Shown here piece by piece: positions 38,601-56,497 of a stretch of DNA of 64,000 nucleotides. Position 1 is the stretch's first letter; every line of letters starts with the position of its first letter. This DNA comes from Hyperoplus lanceolatus (Eukaryota > Chordata > Actinopteri > Uranoscopiformes > Ammodytidae): contig CM049395.1 in NCBI GenBank assembly GCA_026929865.2, positions 17,729,501 to 17,793,500 of the forward strand, in the 5' to 3' direction. The position numbers and the translations under genes were made by a program. Under the pieces are notes generated by a model. That model saw only the letters and a list, made by a program, of their open reading frames with translations, had not been told where the DNA came from and searched no databases.

Positions 38601-41600
38601 GCCGCTTAACGCTGTCGTTCGGTGTGACGCATTCTGAATAGTGATAGGTTTACACATATGTCAATCACATAGTCTCTATTTTCTATACATTTTTTATTAT
38701 TTAGTAACTATTATTTTTTTTGAGATTTTAAATAGTATCTGACATCATATCTTAGCATAAAAAATAAAATAAAAAAGTAAAATGAATTTTATTTTTACAA
38801 GGGCAAAGACATCAAATGGGCGGGCAAAGACACCGAATGGGCGGGCCAGGCCCGGTCTGGCCCGCCCATTGGCGCCGGGTCTGCATACAGTACATCAGAC
38901 AAGTCACAGGCAATTTAGTGAATCCCCAGCAATTGTAGTCTTGACAGGTTTTGAAATAGAATCCAAGTTCCCTTTTTCCGAGACCAAGATGAAACTGAGT
39001 AGAAATTTGGTCGATTCCGAGACTGATACCTTCAAAAAGTGGTCTTGAGACCCAGGCCGATTTTACACTACAACACTGGTATTTAGCACCCTTTTCATCA
39101 CGTTTGTCCTCCTTTAAAGAATAATAAAGGTATACACATTTATAGATTAAAGTTTAAAATATAATCATAATATAAATTTTAAAAAAAAATTTTTTGGAAG
39201 TTATTCAAACTAATTTAACTTTTGAGTTGAAGGTTTACACTCAACAGCATTCTACGTCATTAATATTATTTTTTTTATAAATGCCTGCAATGATAGACGC
39301 CTAGGCCCTGTACTTTATCAGTACAACAAATATATACACTAAACAACTGTATTAGTTTAAGAGGAATGCCAGCTGTTGAACATTTACTGGCTACAGTTCA
39401 AATCATATGTCTCCTCCTGAGCTGTAAACCATCTTGGACAGTGATACGTGGCTAAAACTCTGAAGATCAGTTACTGGATCCAGATCAAAGGCTTTGAACT
39501 GGCAACAAGTCTCATGTCATGTTTAGCCTTGTATGCTAACTGGTGTTCCCCCCCTGTGGGATTGAGGGAGAGATGGGAAGATGATAGCATTGTGGGGACA
39601 CTCCCCCTCGTTCCTGTCTGCTTCAGCCGCTTATACTCCCCCCCTCTTTTTTTACTCATCCTTCCTCCTCCTCTTCCTCCTGTCCATCCTCCAGCGCTAG
39701 CAGGATAACATACCGCCTGCCTCTTGTTTGGATAAGTTAATGCTGAGATGTCAGCTTGGATTCTGATGTATACCACCTGCCTTGACCTTCAGCTGACCCT
39801 GTACTCCAGCTCCCACTGCAGAGACATTCCAGTGCTTTTCTGGGGCTGTGTTTACACTGCAACAATTTGCTCCGCTCTCTCTCTCTCTTTGCTTCATCAC
39901 AGTGGACACTGAGGGGCCTCCGGTCCGGAGTCATCCTACTACGCGTGTGTTGTTCTGTAGAAGGAAGTGTTGTGTTCAAGAGTGTAAATATTAAGGCTTA
40001 GACAAAAAAAATATATACTTAAACCAGGATTTCTCCATCTTAATGCAAGTTCGATCAAATTACTTTTTAGGAAAACATTTAATCCCACTGAGGATGAAAA
40101 TTAATAGGAATTTTACAAAAAACTAAATTTATGAAAAAAACACATTATTTATGTCAAATGAACAAATGAGCCCCAATGTTTATTGTAACATTAAAATAAG
40201 TTCCTTGGTCCAGGAAGAAAAAGTTTATTGATATCCAATTTTGATATTTCTTTTGTGTCATTCAAAATACACAACTAAAAAGCCCACAATAATAATGTGT
40301 CACTTAGATGTCGCCCCTTGACCATATCAGATCATGCCATGCTGATGTGCATGAATTGATGAGAGAAGAGGCATTTGTAAAAAAAATATAAAAAATAATT
40401 ACAAATGCTTTGAAATTTGAAATCGCAAAATCAGAAAAACCTATTCTCAGCATTTTTATTACTTTTGAAAGATTGATTTAGACATTCTAATACCATTTTA
40501 AGACTGTTTTTTAAATAACACATTTTTTTTCTATGTAAGGGGCAATTTTCAAGCTTTATTGATAGTTTAGAGACAGAGGTGAAATGGGGTACAGAGCGGA
40601 GTGACATGCAAAGAACGACCACGGGTCAAACTTGAACCGAGGTCTAATGCAATGAGGACTGAGCCTCATATGGGGGACGGTCTAACTACTACACCATGAG
40701 CGCTCCCCTTTTAAGCTTTTTAATGATATTCAGGAACCATGTTAAACTATCCTAGATCTGCCAGGTTTAGAGAAACTGGTAAGGGGAGGGGGGAGGTCAT
40801 TGGACTGGACATCTCTGTTTCATGATCAGCCTCAGGAGGGGGAGGCCTGAGAGCGGCTCTAGTAATTCAGATGCCAAGGTCCTCCCACTCAACACTGTGA
40901 GAGCTCATGTGAACACCATGACCTCACTGCATCTGCTCTATAAATGAATTAGTGCTGTTGATTTACAATTTTAAGTCCAAGATCCTGAGCGAAAGATTAA
41001 CATTGAATGAAATTAAGTTTTCTTATCAGGAGGCCCGACAAAGTCTTTATCTTGGATGGGACTCAAATATGTCAATGAAATGGGGCAATATCACTAACAC
41101 ACAGTCTGCTAATAGAAACTTAGCAAGGACAAGTGTTTAAAAAAACATTTCTTCTTCTTCTTATTATTATTATTATTAGTTTATGTAAAGGCAGACATTT
41201 TTGCCACGAGTGGTAGGTTACAGTTGAAGGCCTACATGCTGCTGCCATAACAACTCCTATTTGTGCCACGGCCACCATTTTGTCAAATCTGTGACGAGCA
41301 AATATTGAAAGACAATTTATATCTGCTCTTGTTGTCTGTGTCCAATGTGTTGCTAATACAATATTGGAACTGTTAGGCTATCCACAGTATATTATTCTTT
41401 TAGCTTTTATGGAATGTGTGTATGTGTTAAATAATAACAGTATTGTGCTTCTTATGAGGACTTTATGTTGATCCATACGGATAGGCAGGCCTAATACTGT
41501 TGTTATTGGGTTTATTTGACAACTAGTCTATACATTTATTTACTTATTTCCTAGTTACTGTAAAGGCTAATAATTCATACATTGAATTCATCAATGAATC

Positions 41601-43530
41601 ACGTTTATTTTCCAATGAGAGGAAAGTTTTACCACTTTAATAGCCTAAATTAATGACATAATGTAGGCTGCAAACAAAAATGTGTGACTAAACGTAGGCT
41701 ATTATTGTATCACTTCTCATACTTACAACAGGAAAAATGTGGGCGACACGGATTATCATTATGTTAGTGTGGGCTTTATACGTTAAAACACAAATAAAAA
41801 GTGAAGATTTTTTACAAAGGATTCATGTAGGCTAATTGTTGGACAACATGTTTGTGGCAAAAAGGCTTTGAAACATCACTGTGTAAAGGAGATACAATTA
41901 TTCTCAGTCACTAACAGTCAACTAAATATATACAAATTTGAACTTTTCATCGGTGGGGATTGTGGTGGTGGAATTTGTATTTATTATTGATAAAATCCAG
42001 TCTGCTGAAGCTGTAGAGTCAAATATCAACCAATCAGCCAAGCATGGGAATATAAAGCCCTTGATGGAGCACATACTAAGTTTGTTGCCTATTATTATTT
42101 GTTGATACATGAGAAAACACAACATTTAAAATGCCTTTATCTGAGCTTTAAGCAAAACTTTTTCGTACCTAACCTTTTAGTGACCATGTCTTACAGCACG
42201 TGTACAACAGCATTAACAACAGCTGGTTTCAATCCAGTCATGACCACCTACATGGTGTGTAACTGAGTACCAACTACAGATCACACACCAAAGAAAAGAC
42301 ACTCAGTGGCCGACCCTTTCACCACCTGCTCAAAACTCAACAGATGACATGTAACTCACTATCGCCAAGTGCCACTGCCAACACCACTAGACTGTTTGAA
42401 TATGCAAAATGTTGATCATCTAATCATACCCCATGACATAATAACCATTTTGTCACATACTGTGGGTAATATGTTGTACAAATGTATGTGATTTAAAGAA
42501 AAATACATATTTCATAGACAATAAATTGAATCCAAGTGGTAATTATTTTTTTTTTAGATTTGTCTTGTCTTTGACCATCTGTAATGTTCAGTATAGCTAT
42601 TCTTGTTAATTGGTTGGATCCGATGTTAATACAAAATGCACTTTCTATTCCACATCATTCCGGTTGCTAGCTGTGCAGTAGGCCTATCTGCAGATATAAT
42701 ATCTCATACAGCTAACAGCCCTTTTTTCTGGAGAACAAAAACCTCACAATATTTAAACTGTGAACACTATCGCCATCAAGTGGTAAGTATAACAAGTGAC
42801 ACTTAAAAAGGGACAAATGGAAGACTGAAGGATGTGGTGCTGACTGAGCCTGTAAATTCAAGGAATTGTTTATTATCTGACTCATGAAGCCTAACCTAGC
42901 AAAACATCCATACGGTCTCTCCGTAATCCACGTAAAAAGTTAAATTATTTGAATGTATATTACGGCCATACCGGACAGAAATATAACGGAGGGGAGGAGT
43001 TTTTGAGACTATACGTAGATTGTATGTAGGCTATGTGGAAACGAGTTGTATCCTATACTATATTTCTTTATAGGTCCATGATCCTATACAGCCCAATTTC
43101 AAAAATACTGAACTATTCCCTTAACCCAATCTACACCAATGTAAAGATGCACTCGTTGGAATAATAGCTCTATCATGTGGTTATAAAAAAAAAACTTTAC
43201 TTCAAAGTACGGAGCTAGTCTGTATCAAAACAAGACATGCTATATATATATATACCAGACAGAAAGAAAATATATGGTGAGAATCTGCATCATAAAAAAT
43301 GGTGAACATGTGTGCAACCAATAATATAAAACTTGTAGGATCAGTAAATATAGTAATTAATACAAGTTGAGGGTGTAGTTCATGTTGCTGTTGATTTGTA
43401 TACAATGTATTCATTTGCCCACCACATTAGTATTAATGTCACTTGGCTTTTTATTGGAATATTGAATATTATAATAATACTGAATATGTCCTTTTATTTT
43501 GAGACAGAAATACACACAACGCATCTATCC
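35684..43530. other. intergenic region, repeats only
   Basis: No gene recognised. There is a diverged repeat of 'gagaccaag/caagacc' type near 37040-37140 and again near 38980-39082 (right end CAACACTG at 39073-39080). The inverse of a hAT-type end (CAGGGGTGTCAAACTC) lies at about 38046-38061. A short direct repeat of CAAAGACAYCRAATGGGCGG lies at 38804-38845. Partners and borders of these elements are not clear. Confidence 0.5.
40555..40707 (-). mobile_element. tRNA-derived SINE, minus strand
   Basis: The inverse reads a tRNA-like head (CATGGTGTAGTAGTTAGACC, then GGTTCAAG in place of box B) followed by CGTGGTCGTTCTTTGCATGT and a CAATAAAGCTT tail. It is diverged from, but clearly the same family as, the element at 35149-35330. 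Confidence 0.8.
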
Positions 43531-43541
43531 AGTTCAAAACT

Positions 43542-43547
43542 TTTAAT
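43542..43547 (-). terminator. psma4: polyadenylation signal ATTAAA, psma4
   Basis: TTTAAT on the plus strand reads ATTAAA on the minus strand, 49 bases past the psma4 stop codon. This fits the short 3'UTR usual for this gene. Confidence 0.55.
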
Positions 43548-43595
43548 GTAAAAGACAAAACAACACAGGACATGGTGACAAAATAATTCTTGAGC

Positions 43596-49250
<5,655 letters not shown>

Positions 49251-49273
49251 TTTTCCCCCTTCCTGTCACTGTC
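49251..49273 (-). other. psma4: psma4 5'UTR part of the ATG exon
   Basis: The acceptor TTTTTGCAG ends at 49274 on the minus strand. The exon reads GACAGTGACAGGAAGGGGGA, then the start codon at 49250-49248. Confidence 0.75.
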
Positions 49274-49701
49274 CTGCAAAAACAACAACAGTTATAAGGT
49301 GATTGGGCAGCTAGCAGAAAGAAAACATTTGTATTGATTTCATTTTAATCTCAGTTATGGCATAGTCATTCTCAACAACGTGACACACATAAATCATTCA
49401 AGTAAATCTCTGCTCATGTATGTGCACACAACAGAAGCCTATGCTTCGTTTACAAAAACTGTTTTCTCGGTGGCTCAATACCATCAGCACCTGAAGGCTA
49501 TAGCTTAACTAAGCTAAGCTAACTGCTGCTGAACAGAATGAATCTGCAATATCTGAGGGTGCTAGTTCGTTAGCATGCTAGCTAGTTGAAAATTAAGTAT
49601 TCCAACAAGACACACTCCAACTGTACTTATAATCTTAAATAAATGTTTAATTAATCACAATGGGGTATGTAATAGAATATTAATAAGTAATACATAATTA
49701 C

Positions 49702-49800
49702 CTTGAGCGAAAGGGTCTAAGTAAGCGTACTTTCCCACAGGATGGATGTTCAATACTTTCAGTTAGATGCTTCCTCGCTTCCTCACTCCCTCACACACCG
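49702..49800 (-). promoter_or_regulatory. psma4: psma4 first (non-coding) exon and promoter
   Basis: The minus-strand donor CAAG|GTAATT (49701) closes a GC-rich segment up to about 49800 that looks like the untranslated first exon. The transcription start is approximate. The opposite-strand gfod2 first exon begins about 0.6 kb away. Confidence 0.55.
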
Positions 49801-50380
49801 GCCTGGGATCGTTTGGCGGTGGACCGACCGCTCAGCAGCGACATCTACCGGCGGGAGGACGGACCATCTGCGGTATTAAACTCTTGACTCATTCTACAAA
49901 CGCACTTAGTTCAAATTTAAACCAACGGCAATGACCAAATGGATGATTTGTTGAAGGCATAATTGCTAATCATTCTTCTATGCAATTCCAACAATGTAGG
50001 CCTGTATACCTACTACTGATACATTGGACAAACCAATCCAACATATCAATAGCCTTTACAATGTACTTTCACATACTATCACAGTATAGGCCTTTTACAA
50101 ATATTGTAGTGTATTTAAATTTTAAGATATGATAGAATAAAATATTCCTTTATTGATCTACGCAAAGCGGAGAGTTCGGTGTTGCGGCAGCAGGGACATA
50201 AATAAAAGAAACAAATAGAGAAAAGTAGGAGAGTACAGCTATATAGGCCTACATATATAGTTAAAAACTAGAAAAAAAAACTTCTGGAGGTCTTTCAATA
50301 AAATGGTTTTACCAGCTCCTAGCTTTATCTGCAAACTTCTTCTACATAAGTAGGCTACTTTTTAGTGTTTACGCGCCGTT
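49801..50380. promoter_or_regulatory. psma4/gfod2 divergent promoter interval
   Basis: The interval lies between two inferred 5' ends on opposite strands. Its flanks are CpG-rich and its middle is AT-rich. No TATA box stands out for either gene. Confidence 0.45.
50127..50270. repeat. degraded interspersed repeat tail
   Basis: TCCTTTATTGATCTACGCAA and the following GTGTTGCGGCAGCAG resemble the end of a retroelement common in fish ('ctttattgatcccagaggg...'). The sequence is short and diverged. Confidence 0.4.
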
Positions 50381-50580
50381 GGAATCCAGCAAGAGGCGGC
50401 AGTTTCCGCTTAGTGTATCCGCCTCTGGTGATCCATCTCCGGCCTCCTTCTGCCTCTCTGATCATCATATTCTAGCCAAGGCGGCGTCAGTGTTTTGTGG
50501 AGAGTTGAAGTTCCTCAATTCGCCCATTATTTGCGTTAATTTACCGCGTTTTATGCAGTTTTATCCGTGAAGTGTGTTAA
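50381..50580 (+). other. gfod2: gfod2 probable 5'UTR exon 1
   Basis: This is a GC-rich segment ending at a donor-like TTAAAG|TAAG (AAA|GTAAGG at 50579-50586). It would splice to the acceptor at 52443. The word TCTCCGGCCTCCTTC occurs here (50427-50451 area) and again at 50657-50671, so a small duplication spans the region. No start codon in frame with gfod2 is present. Confidence 0.4.
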
Positions 50581-52470
50581 AGTAAGGAAGAATGTTCTCA
50601 CTGTTGGCCTTCCAGAGTGTTTCGCTTTGTGAATCCGTTGCTGAGCGATGACACATCTCCGGCCTCCTTCAGCCTCTTTGGTCCGCCTCTCAGTGAGTGA
50701 AGTTACCATTAGCAACTGGGCAGCGCCCGGCGGAGAACCTTCAACCGCTGTTGGAAAATACAGTAGGTAGCCAATGTTACATTTTAGCAATAATTGTTGA
50801 TTTTCACACCACGTTTTAAAACTATCAGGTAGATAAATTCAAGGTGTAAATTGTGTGAAGTTCCAACGGTTATCGGGAGCTGTTTGAAGTTGGTTTGCGG
50901 CTTTCTGGCCGACTAGCTGCACGTGCTAACGTTATCACTAACCAGCTCAGTGTGTGTGAACCTTTGATATCCGGATCATAATGTGCGCATATACAATTTA
51001 AAGTAGAAGCCCCTTTCTTCTGGCTTTTGGTGTCATTAAAACTATGGCTGCTGCCAGTATTATTTATCAACGATTACCGTTTCGTGTGTAATGGCTTTGT
51101 TAACCACAGCTCGGTTAGTTTCCAGGGACTGGATAAAAAGGCATCACCTGCACAGTCTGTAAATATATTTGTTTCACCTGCTGCCAGTCTATAAATATAC
51201 ATTGTTTGGTCACGATGTGAGGCACTGTAAGAAAAGGGAAGTTTCCTTTTCAAAGACAACACATTTAATGCACATGCACCGGCACACACTTACACACTCC
51301 CTGGCTTCTGGGAGAGACATTGAATTTATAAAATAATTGGTAGAATCTTTTTTCAATTTATTTACTTTTATTTTTATAAATTACAATTTCCTCTAGCATT
51401 TACTTAATTCAGATCAGCATGACATGATCTGATATGGTCAGTGACACATTCATAATATTTCCTTTTTAGTTCTATATTTTGAATGGCCTAAAATAATGAC
51501 ATTCCAAGTTAAAAACAACATTTGAAGTATTGCTTTTTCACTGGACCAAGGAAGTCATGTTTTTGGCGAAATTTAGTAATTCATGATGTTTTTCTCTGTT
51601 TTTTGTTGTTGTTGTAAAATTGGTCTTTAATTACATTCTGAGTGGCATTTTAAAAGCCTTAACTCTAACTTGCCTTAAACTGTAGGAACTCTGATAATTA
51701 AATACATATTCACAATATAATATTGAGTCAACCAAGAGCTGCTCATCCCACCCTTCTCCTTGAAACTAAGTAATACTGTGAGCAGGTGTGCCCACCACAC
51801 ACACACACTCGTCATATAGACTTAACAAGAATTAAATCAACAACTGAAATCCACACACACAAATAACAGTTAGGAAATCACCTTAGCGTGAGCTCAGCTA
51901 CACTGTTTCATATTTTACTGAGTTGTGGATGAAGTCAGTTATGTGCCTGTTGTTTGCACATATGTCACTAAATACGTTTTTAACCTGGACAAGGTTAAAC
52001 ATACACAGACACACATTGTACTTGCTTCAGCGGTAGAGTTCACTTTTTGTGGGTGTGGAACATCTGAGGAATGGCATGTTAACTATGCAGCAGGACACAA
52101 TGTAGGTAGCTGTCAGAGTGCTTATGAGTAAGAAAACTGGTCTAGACCGCCATCAAACATGTTTATCCTGTTTTTTGGTACAGTCATTGAGCTGGGAGAT
52201 GATATATATATCAACTTTTTCTCTGTGGAGGCAGTTACTGTAACATTGTGATAGATCGAATATCTGTAATTGATAATCTGAACTTTTTGAACTTCTGCTG
52301 AATGCACATTGACTGCTTGTACATTGTAGTTATTATTGCTCACTAAGTTTAAGTATCATCTCAAGAGTGGAAACTGCATTAAAACATGTGTGATGTTGAC
52401 TATTTCACCTAGCTTCATTAGTCTGTTCTTTTCATCTTTAAAGGTACAGCCCAACAGACACGTGATTTGC

Positions 52471-52514
52471 ATGCTGTTGGGATCTTTGTGACGATGGCCA
52501 TGGTAAAGACGTAA
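52471..52514 (+). promoter_or_regulatory. gfod2: two short upstream ORFs in the gfod2 leader
   Basis: ATG at 52471-52473 opens a 7-codon frame ending TGA at 52489-52491. ATG at 52494-52496 opens MAMVKT ending TAA at 52512-52514. Both end before the gfod2 ATG at 52537, so they could reduce or regulate main-ORF initiation. Effect not shown. Confidence 0.6.
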
Positions 52515-52536
52515 GGTCGCGGAGAGTGGCACTGCC

Positions 52537-55500
52537 ATGTTGCCCGGAGTTGGCGTGTTTGGCACAGGGAGCACAGCCCGGGTGCTGGTCCCGTTGTTAA
52601 AGGCTGAGGGCTTTGAGGTTCATGCACTCTGGGGGCGAAGTGAAGAAGAGGCGCGTTGCTTGGCGAAGGAGTTGGGCATCCCATTTCACACCAGCCGATC
52701 TGATGACGTGCTGCTGCACCAAGATGTCGACCTTGTTTGCATCTATATTCCACCTTCAATGACAAGGCAGATCGCTGTCAAAGCACTGGGTAAGAGGTCA
52801 TAAACACACAAACAATTTTACTGAAATTATGCTTGAAACATACAATTATTGGTGGGTTTAAAAAAAAATCTTGTTTCTTTTACACAACACCAGTGTTTCC
52901 CACTAATGTATCATTCCGTGGCGGGCCGCCACACTTTCATTTTGCCCCGCCACACTTTAATTTTTTTTTTTTTTTGATATATGTATATTTTACTATTTAA
53001 AAAAATATACATGTATACATTTCATTTGCAATGCGCGAGTTTCACTTGGAAACAATAGCATTTCCGCATAAAAATCTTTAACGTGTGATTCGCGCTGTGA
53101 TCTCAAGAAACAATATTTCCTTCAATCATGGACGTATTATCAAAGCGCCGCTTGAGGGATCGAGGCTTCAATCTCCCCGAGTCAATCAGCCCCTCCCCCT
53201 GCGGTGTCAACACGCGCTGTGACTGTATTGCCTTTGAACACTCTTAATTTTTTCAAAGTAAACGCTTCGGACCCCGCGGGACACTCAGTTAAGAACATCG
53301 AGGGGGCGCCGAGAGGCAGGGGCTGGGACAGACGGTAGCTCGCCTCGCGGCGGACCGTCAGCTCGATCCCGAGATCCAACTACGAGCTTTTTAACTGCAG
53401 CAACTTTAAGATACGCTATTGGAGCTGGAATTACCGCGGCTGCTGGCACCAGACTTGCCCTCCAATGGATCCTCGTTAAAGGATTTAAAGTGTACTCATT
53501 CCAATTACAGGTCCTCGAAAGAGTCCTGTATTGTTATTTTTCGTCACTACCTCCCCGAGTCGGGAGTGGGTAATATGCGCGCCTGCTTCTTTTCCAGCAG
53601 AGCACCCTCTGCTGGAAAGAATATTGTGAGCTATCCTTCGTGATTGTAGTCACAGTTATTTGAGTACTAGTAATTCAACAATCTAATAAAACAAAAGGGC
53701 GCTTGTGTTCACTCTTTTGAACCACAGGTAACCACCACCTTTGCTTAATTTTTTTGATGGCTCAAATGTGTATCATAGAAAATTATTTATTCATTAACCA
53801 TTGATAAGTGTGTTAAACTCCATCTTAATCACCATTTATATAGGAATAGTGTTTCTCAAAGTACACCAGATTGATGCATTTAACATTTAAAAAGGTACAA
53901 AATTTTCTTCCGGGGGAGCATACCCCCGGACCCCCCTAGGGGGGTCGGGTCCCCCCCCCCCCCCCCCACACACTTTCAAAAAATTCTGTGGGAAACACTG
54001 AACACTGTATTGAATTTTGATATCACATGAATGATGCCACTACATTATCTCAGATTTTCCTCTAAACACCAGATTCAGAGCTGAGCTCACATTCAAGTTT
54101 CCACTTAAACCATAAGTGTCTGTTATACGGTACAAGTTGAGCTAAACCAGCTGGGCGTGGCAGGTCAGCTCTGGGAAAGATTTGAATATTTTTTTGACTG
54201 TAGTGACTGTCCTCATCAATAGATGCATTGACTGAAAATGGCTGCATTTTCTGTATCATGTTTCTTAAGGTTTATCCAGAGATGTGATTATTGGTGATCA
54301 TAGCCATGATCACCACAAAGTCATTTGAAGGGAGAAAACCCCAAAACAGAACTTAACAGATAAAAATAGTAATTTCCCCACAAGACACATGTTTTAGTAA
54401 CACATCGTAGCAAACACTGAACAAATCATCGTATCAGAGGAGAGTAGATCTTTAAAGTTAACTTACTGTATCTGATGGAATTCCAGAGTGTTGACCTCAG
54501 CTTCCTGTTATAGTTGAAACTTCCTGAGTGTGTCCCCACCAAAGGCCTTATCCACAGCACCACCTCCAAGGGGCATGAAGGCCACTGATCTCCATGTATA
54601 AAAACCATGCACGCCCTCTGTGCTATCACATGTGGAGACATGAGAACCATTACTTTTTGTTTATTCAAACCGATTCCCAGGAACAGTACAGTAATGCCAT
54701 GTAAGGCCATCAACTCCCCAGTGTCCACCCTACTGCTTCTTATCATATTTAATATACTGTACACTCTGCTAAAAGAGATGCAGCCCTATAAATCCAATTT
54801 TTTTTTTGTTCAAACTGTTTTAGAAAAGCCTTGAATCAGCTTTATGTTCACTTTTAGGCTGCAACTTTTTTATTATGTTGTTGAATTGTATCACGTTATT
54901 CTGAGTTGTCTACTTCTAATTCTAAAACGTAACCTTTATGAATATCAATAGAGTATATTTACAACATAAATTTGTATGTAAAACTTTATTTCTAATGGGG
55001 GAGATTTAAAAAAAACTTGTAATTATATTAATTTTTACTTGTCTAGCACCTTTCACACAAGAAATAGAGCTATTTGAGTGCTTTACAATATAGAAATTAC
55101 ATGCAGTAATGAATGTTTCATGTTAAAATTGGAATTGAATTAACATGAAAACGAAAATCAAATGAAAAAAATAAAACACTTGACAAAAACGTAAGATGAA
55201 ATGAGGTAAAAAAAAATCAAGTAAAAGGAGGTTAAGAGAAAGTCAGAATCCCTCAAAAGTCTCCACACTTTTCTTTTTAGATTTATTTTAGATTCAATTT
55301 GAGACTTAATAAATACAACTCAGAAAGTTCTTCTCAAACCTTACAATGTCTGAGTTTGTATACTTAAAATTCAATACAAATATTGTTGTTTCCCCTTGGC
55401 TACACAATCTACAATCGGTGTCTCGGCCTCTGAAGCTGTAAGCAAAACAGAGCCATTTTTGAGACGGACACAGATTCACCACCAAGACTGTGTCTTTTGA

Positions 55501-56497
55501 AGATTTAAATTTTGGGTTTGCCTTTATCTCTGAGATCATTGAATTCAGTTGTATCTGATTTATAAAAAAAACCCTTTCTTTCCCTCTCTCTGCAGGTATT
55601 GGTAAAAATGTGTTGTGTGAGAAAGCTGCAACAGCTGTGGACTCATTTAAGATGGTGACTGCAGCCAGATACTACCCCCAGCTGCTCAGCATCATGGGTA
55701 ACACCCTGCGCTTCCTGCCAGCCTTTGTTGCAATGCGCCAAATGCTGGTGGAGAGATACGTTGGTGAAATGCAGGTGTGCGATGTCCGAGTCTACGGCCC
55801 GAGCCTGCTGGATCAGTCGTATGGCTGGACGTGTGAGGAACTGATGGGAGGGGGCGGCCTGCACACCGTCGGCTCTGCCATCATTGACCTTTTAAGTTTC
55901 CTAACGGGTGCTCGAGCCAATCGTGTTCATGGCTTACTGCGGACATTTGTGCAACAGAACGGTTTGATACGAGGAATCCGCCGCGTCACCAGCGATGACT
56001 TTTGTTTCTTCCAGATGTTAATGGGTGGAGCTGGGTCCACCTCTGGGGGCGTGTGTTGCACTGTGACCTTGAACTTTAACATGCCGGGGTCATTCGTGCA
56101 CGAAGTCATGGTAGTTGGATCCACTGGGAGGCTGGTTGCAAGGGGGACAGAACTGTATGGTCAACGCAATGGGAGTAAAGGTGAGGAGTTATTGCTAGGT
56201 GACAGTGGGTGGGCTGGGCCAGAGGTGAAAGAGATGCTGCTGCCTCACCTGCAGGGGCTGAGCTCCATGGTCAAGTCGCTGAGGCAGTCGTTCCAGGCTC
56301 ACGCCGAGCGCAGATCATGGGCGCGAGAGCCGGTCGCCATGGCGCCAACGTTTGAGGATGGTCTGTACGTGCAGACAGTGGTGGAGGCCGTGAAGCGGTC
56401 CAGCTGCAGCGGAGAATGGGAGTGTGTGGAGATCATGAGTCAGGAGCCAGATCCCAATCACAACCTGTGTGAGGCTCTGCAGAGAAACAAGAACTAG
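52537..56497 (+). CDS. gfod2: glucose-fructose oxidoreductase domain-containing protein 2, 2 coding exons
   Basis: Coding exons 52537-52789 and 55596-56497 join in phase (G|GT) to 1155 nt (384 aa; human GFOD2 is 385). An acceptor at 52443 precedes a short leader. The N-terminal Rossmann-like half starts [20 protein letters not shown] with the dinucleotide-binding G-x-G-T-G pattern. [17 protein letters not shown] and [20 protein letters not shown] (86-105) follow. The Gfo/Idh/MocA C-terminal half contains [12 protein letters not shown] (166-177), [17 protein letters not shown] and TLNFNMPG. The end [15 protein letters not shown] matches GFOD2 better than GFOD1. In mammals the protein is reported to be secreted and matrix-associated, and its enzyme activity is not established. 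About 6 residues (AGSTSG, near 229-234) are extra relative to the human protein as I recall it. Confidence 0.96.
53231..53588 (-). pseudogene. 18S rRNA fragment, antisense
   Basis: The inverse reads ATTACCCACTCCCGACTCGG, GAGGTAGTGACGAAAAATAA, the near-universal CAGCCGCGGTAATTCCAGCT, TTAAAAAGCTCGTAGTTGGA and finally AAAAAATTAAGAGTGTTCAA. This is about 355 nt of the 5'-central part of 18S rRNA, in order and nearly unchanged. Both sides then break abruptly into unrelated sequence inside the transposon. It is a fragment and not a functional rRNA gene. Confidence 0.93.
53591..53618. repeat. 12-bp hairpin at the rRNA fragment border
   Basis: TTTCCAGCAGAG and CTCTGCTGGAAA are perfect inverse arms around a 4-base loop, two bases beyond the end of rRNA similarity. 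Confidence 0.85.
54001..55595. other. rest of gfod2 intron
   Basis: AT-rich intron with no recognisable gene or bounded repeat. A small inverted repeat GGTGATCAT/ATGATCACC lies at 54292-54313. A normal polypyrimidine tract and TGCAG acceptor precede 55596. Confidence 0.6.

Larger units (their letters stand above)
52891..54000. mobile_element. TIR transposon (hAT-like) in gfod2 intron, carrying rRNA
   Basis: The perfect 13-bp ends CAGTGTTTCCCAC and GTGGGAAACACTG are flanked by AACAC (52886-52890, 54001-54005). The right subterminal part holds CCGGGGGTATGCTCCCCCGG-like palindromic sequence and a 17-C run (53951-53967). No transposase is present. The centre is an antisense fragment of 18S rRNA. 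CAGTG ends suggest hAT, but the visible duplication is 5 bp and not 8, so class is uncertain. Confidence 0.8.

Noticed and set aside
40952..41140. 62-aa frame and similar short frames throughout 35-43 kb
   Set aside because: Chance length for AT-rich DNA, with no domains and no exon signals.
53182..53643. Small protein frames on both strands around 53.2-53.6 kb
   Set aside because: The sequence is 18S rRNA; the frames are incidental.
55643..56124. Minus-strand frames within gfod2 exon 2
   Set aside because: They are mirror frames of a strongly conserved coding exon.
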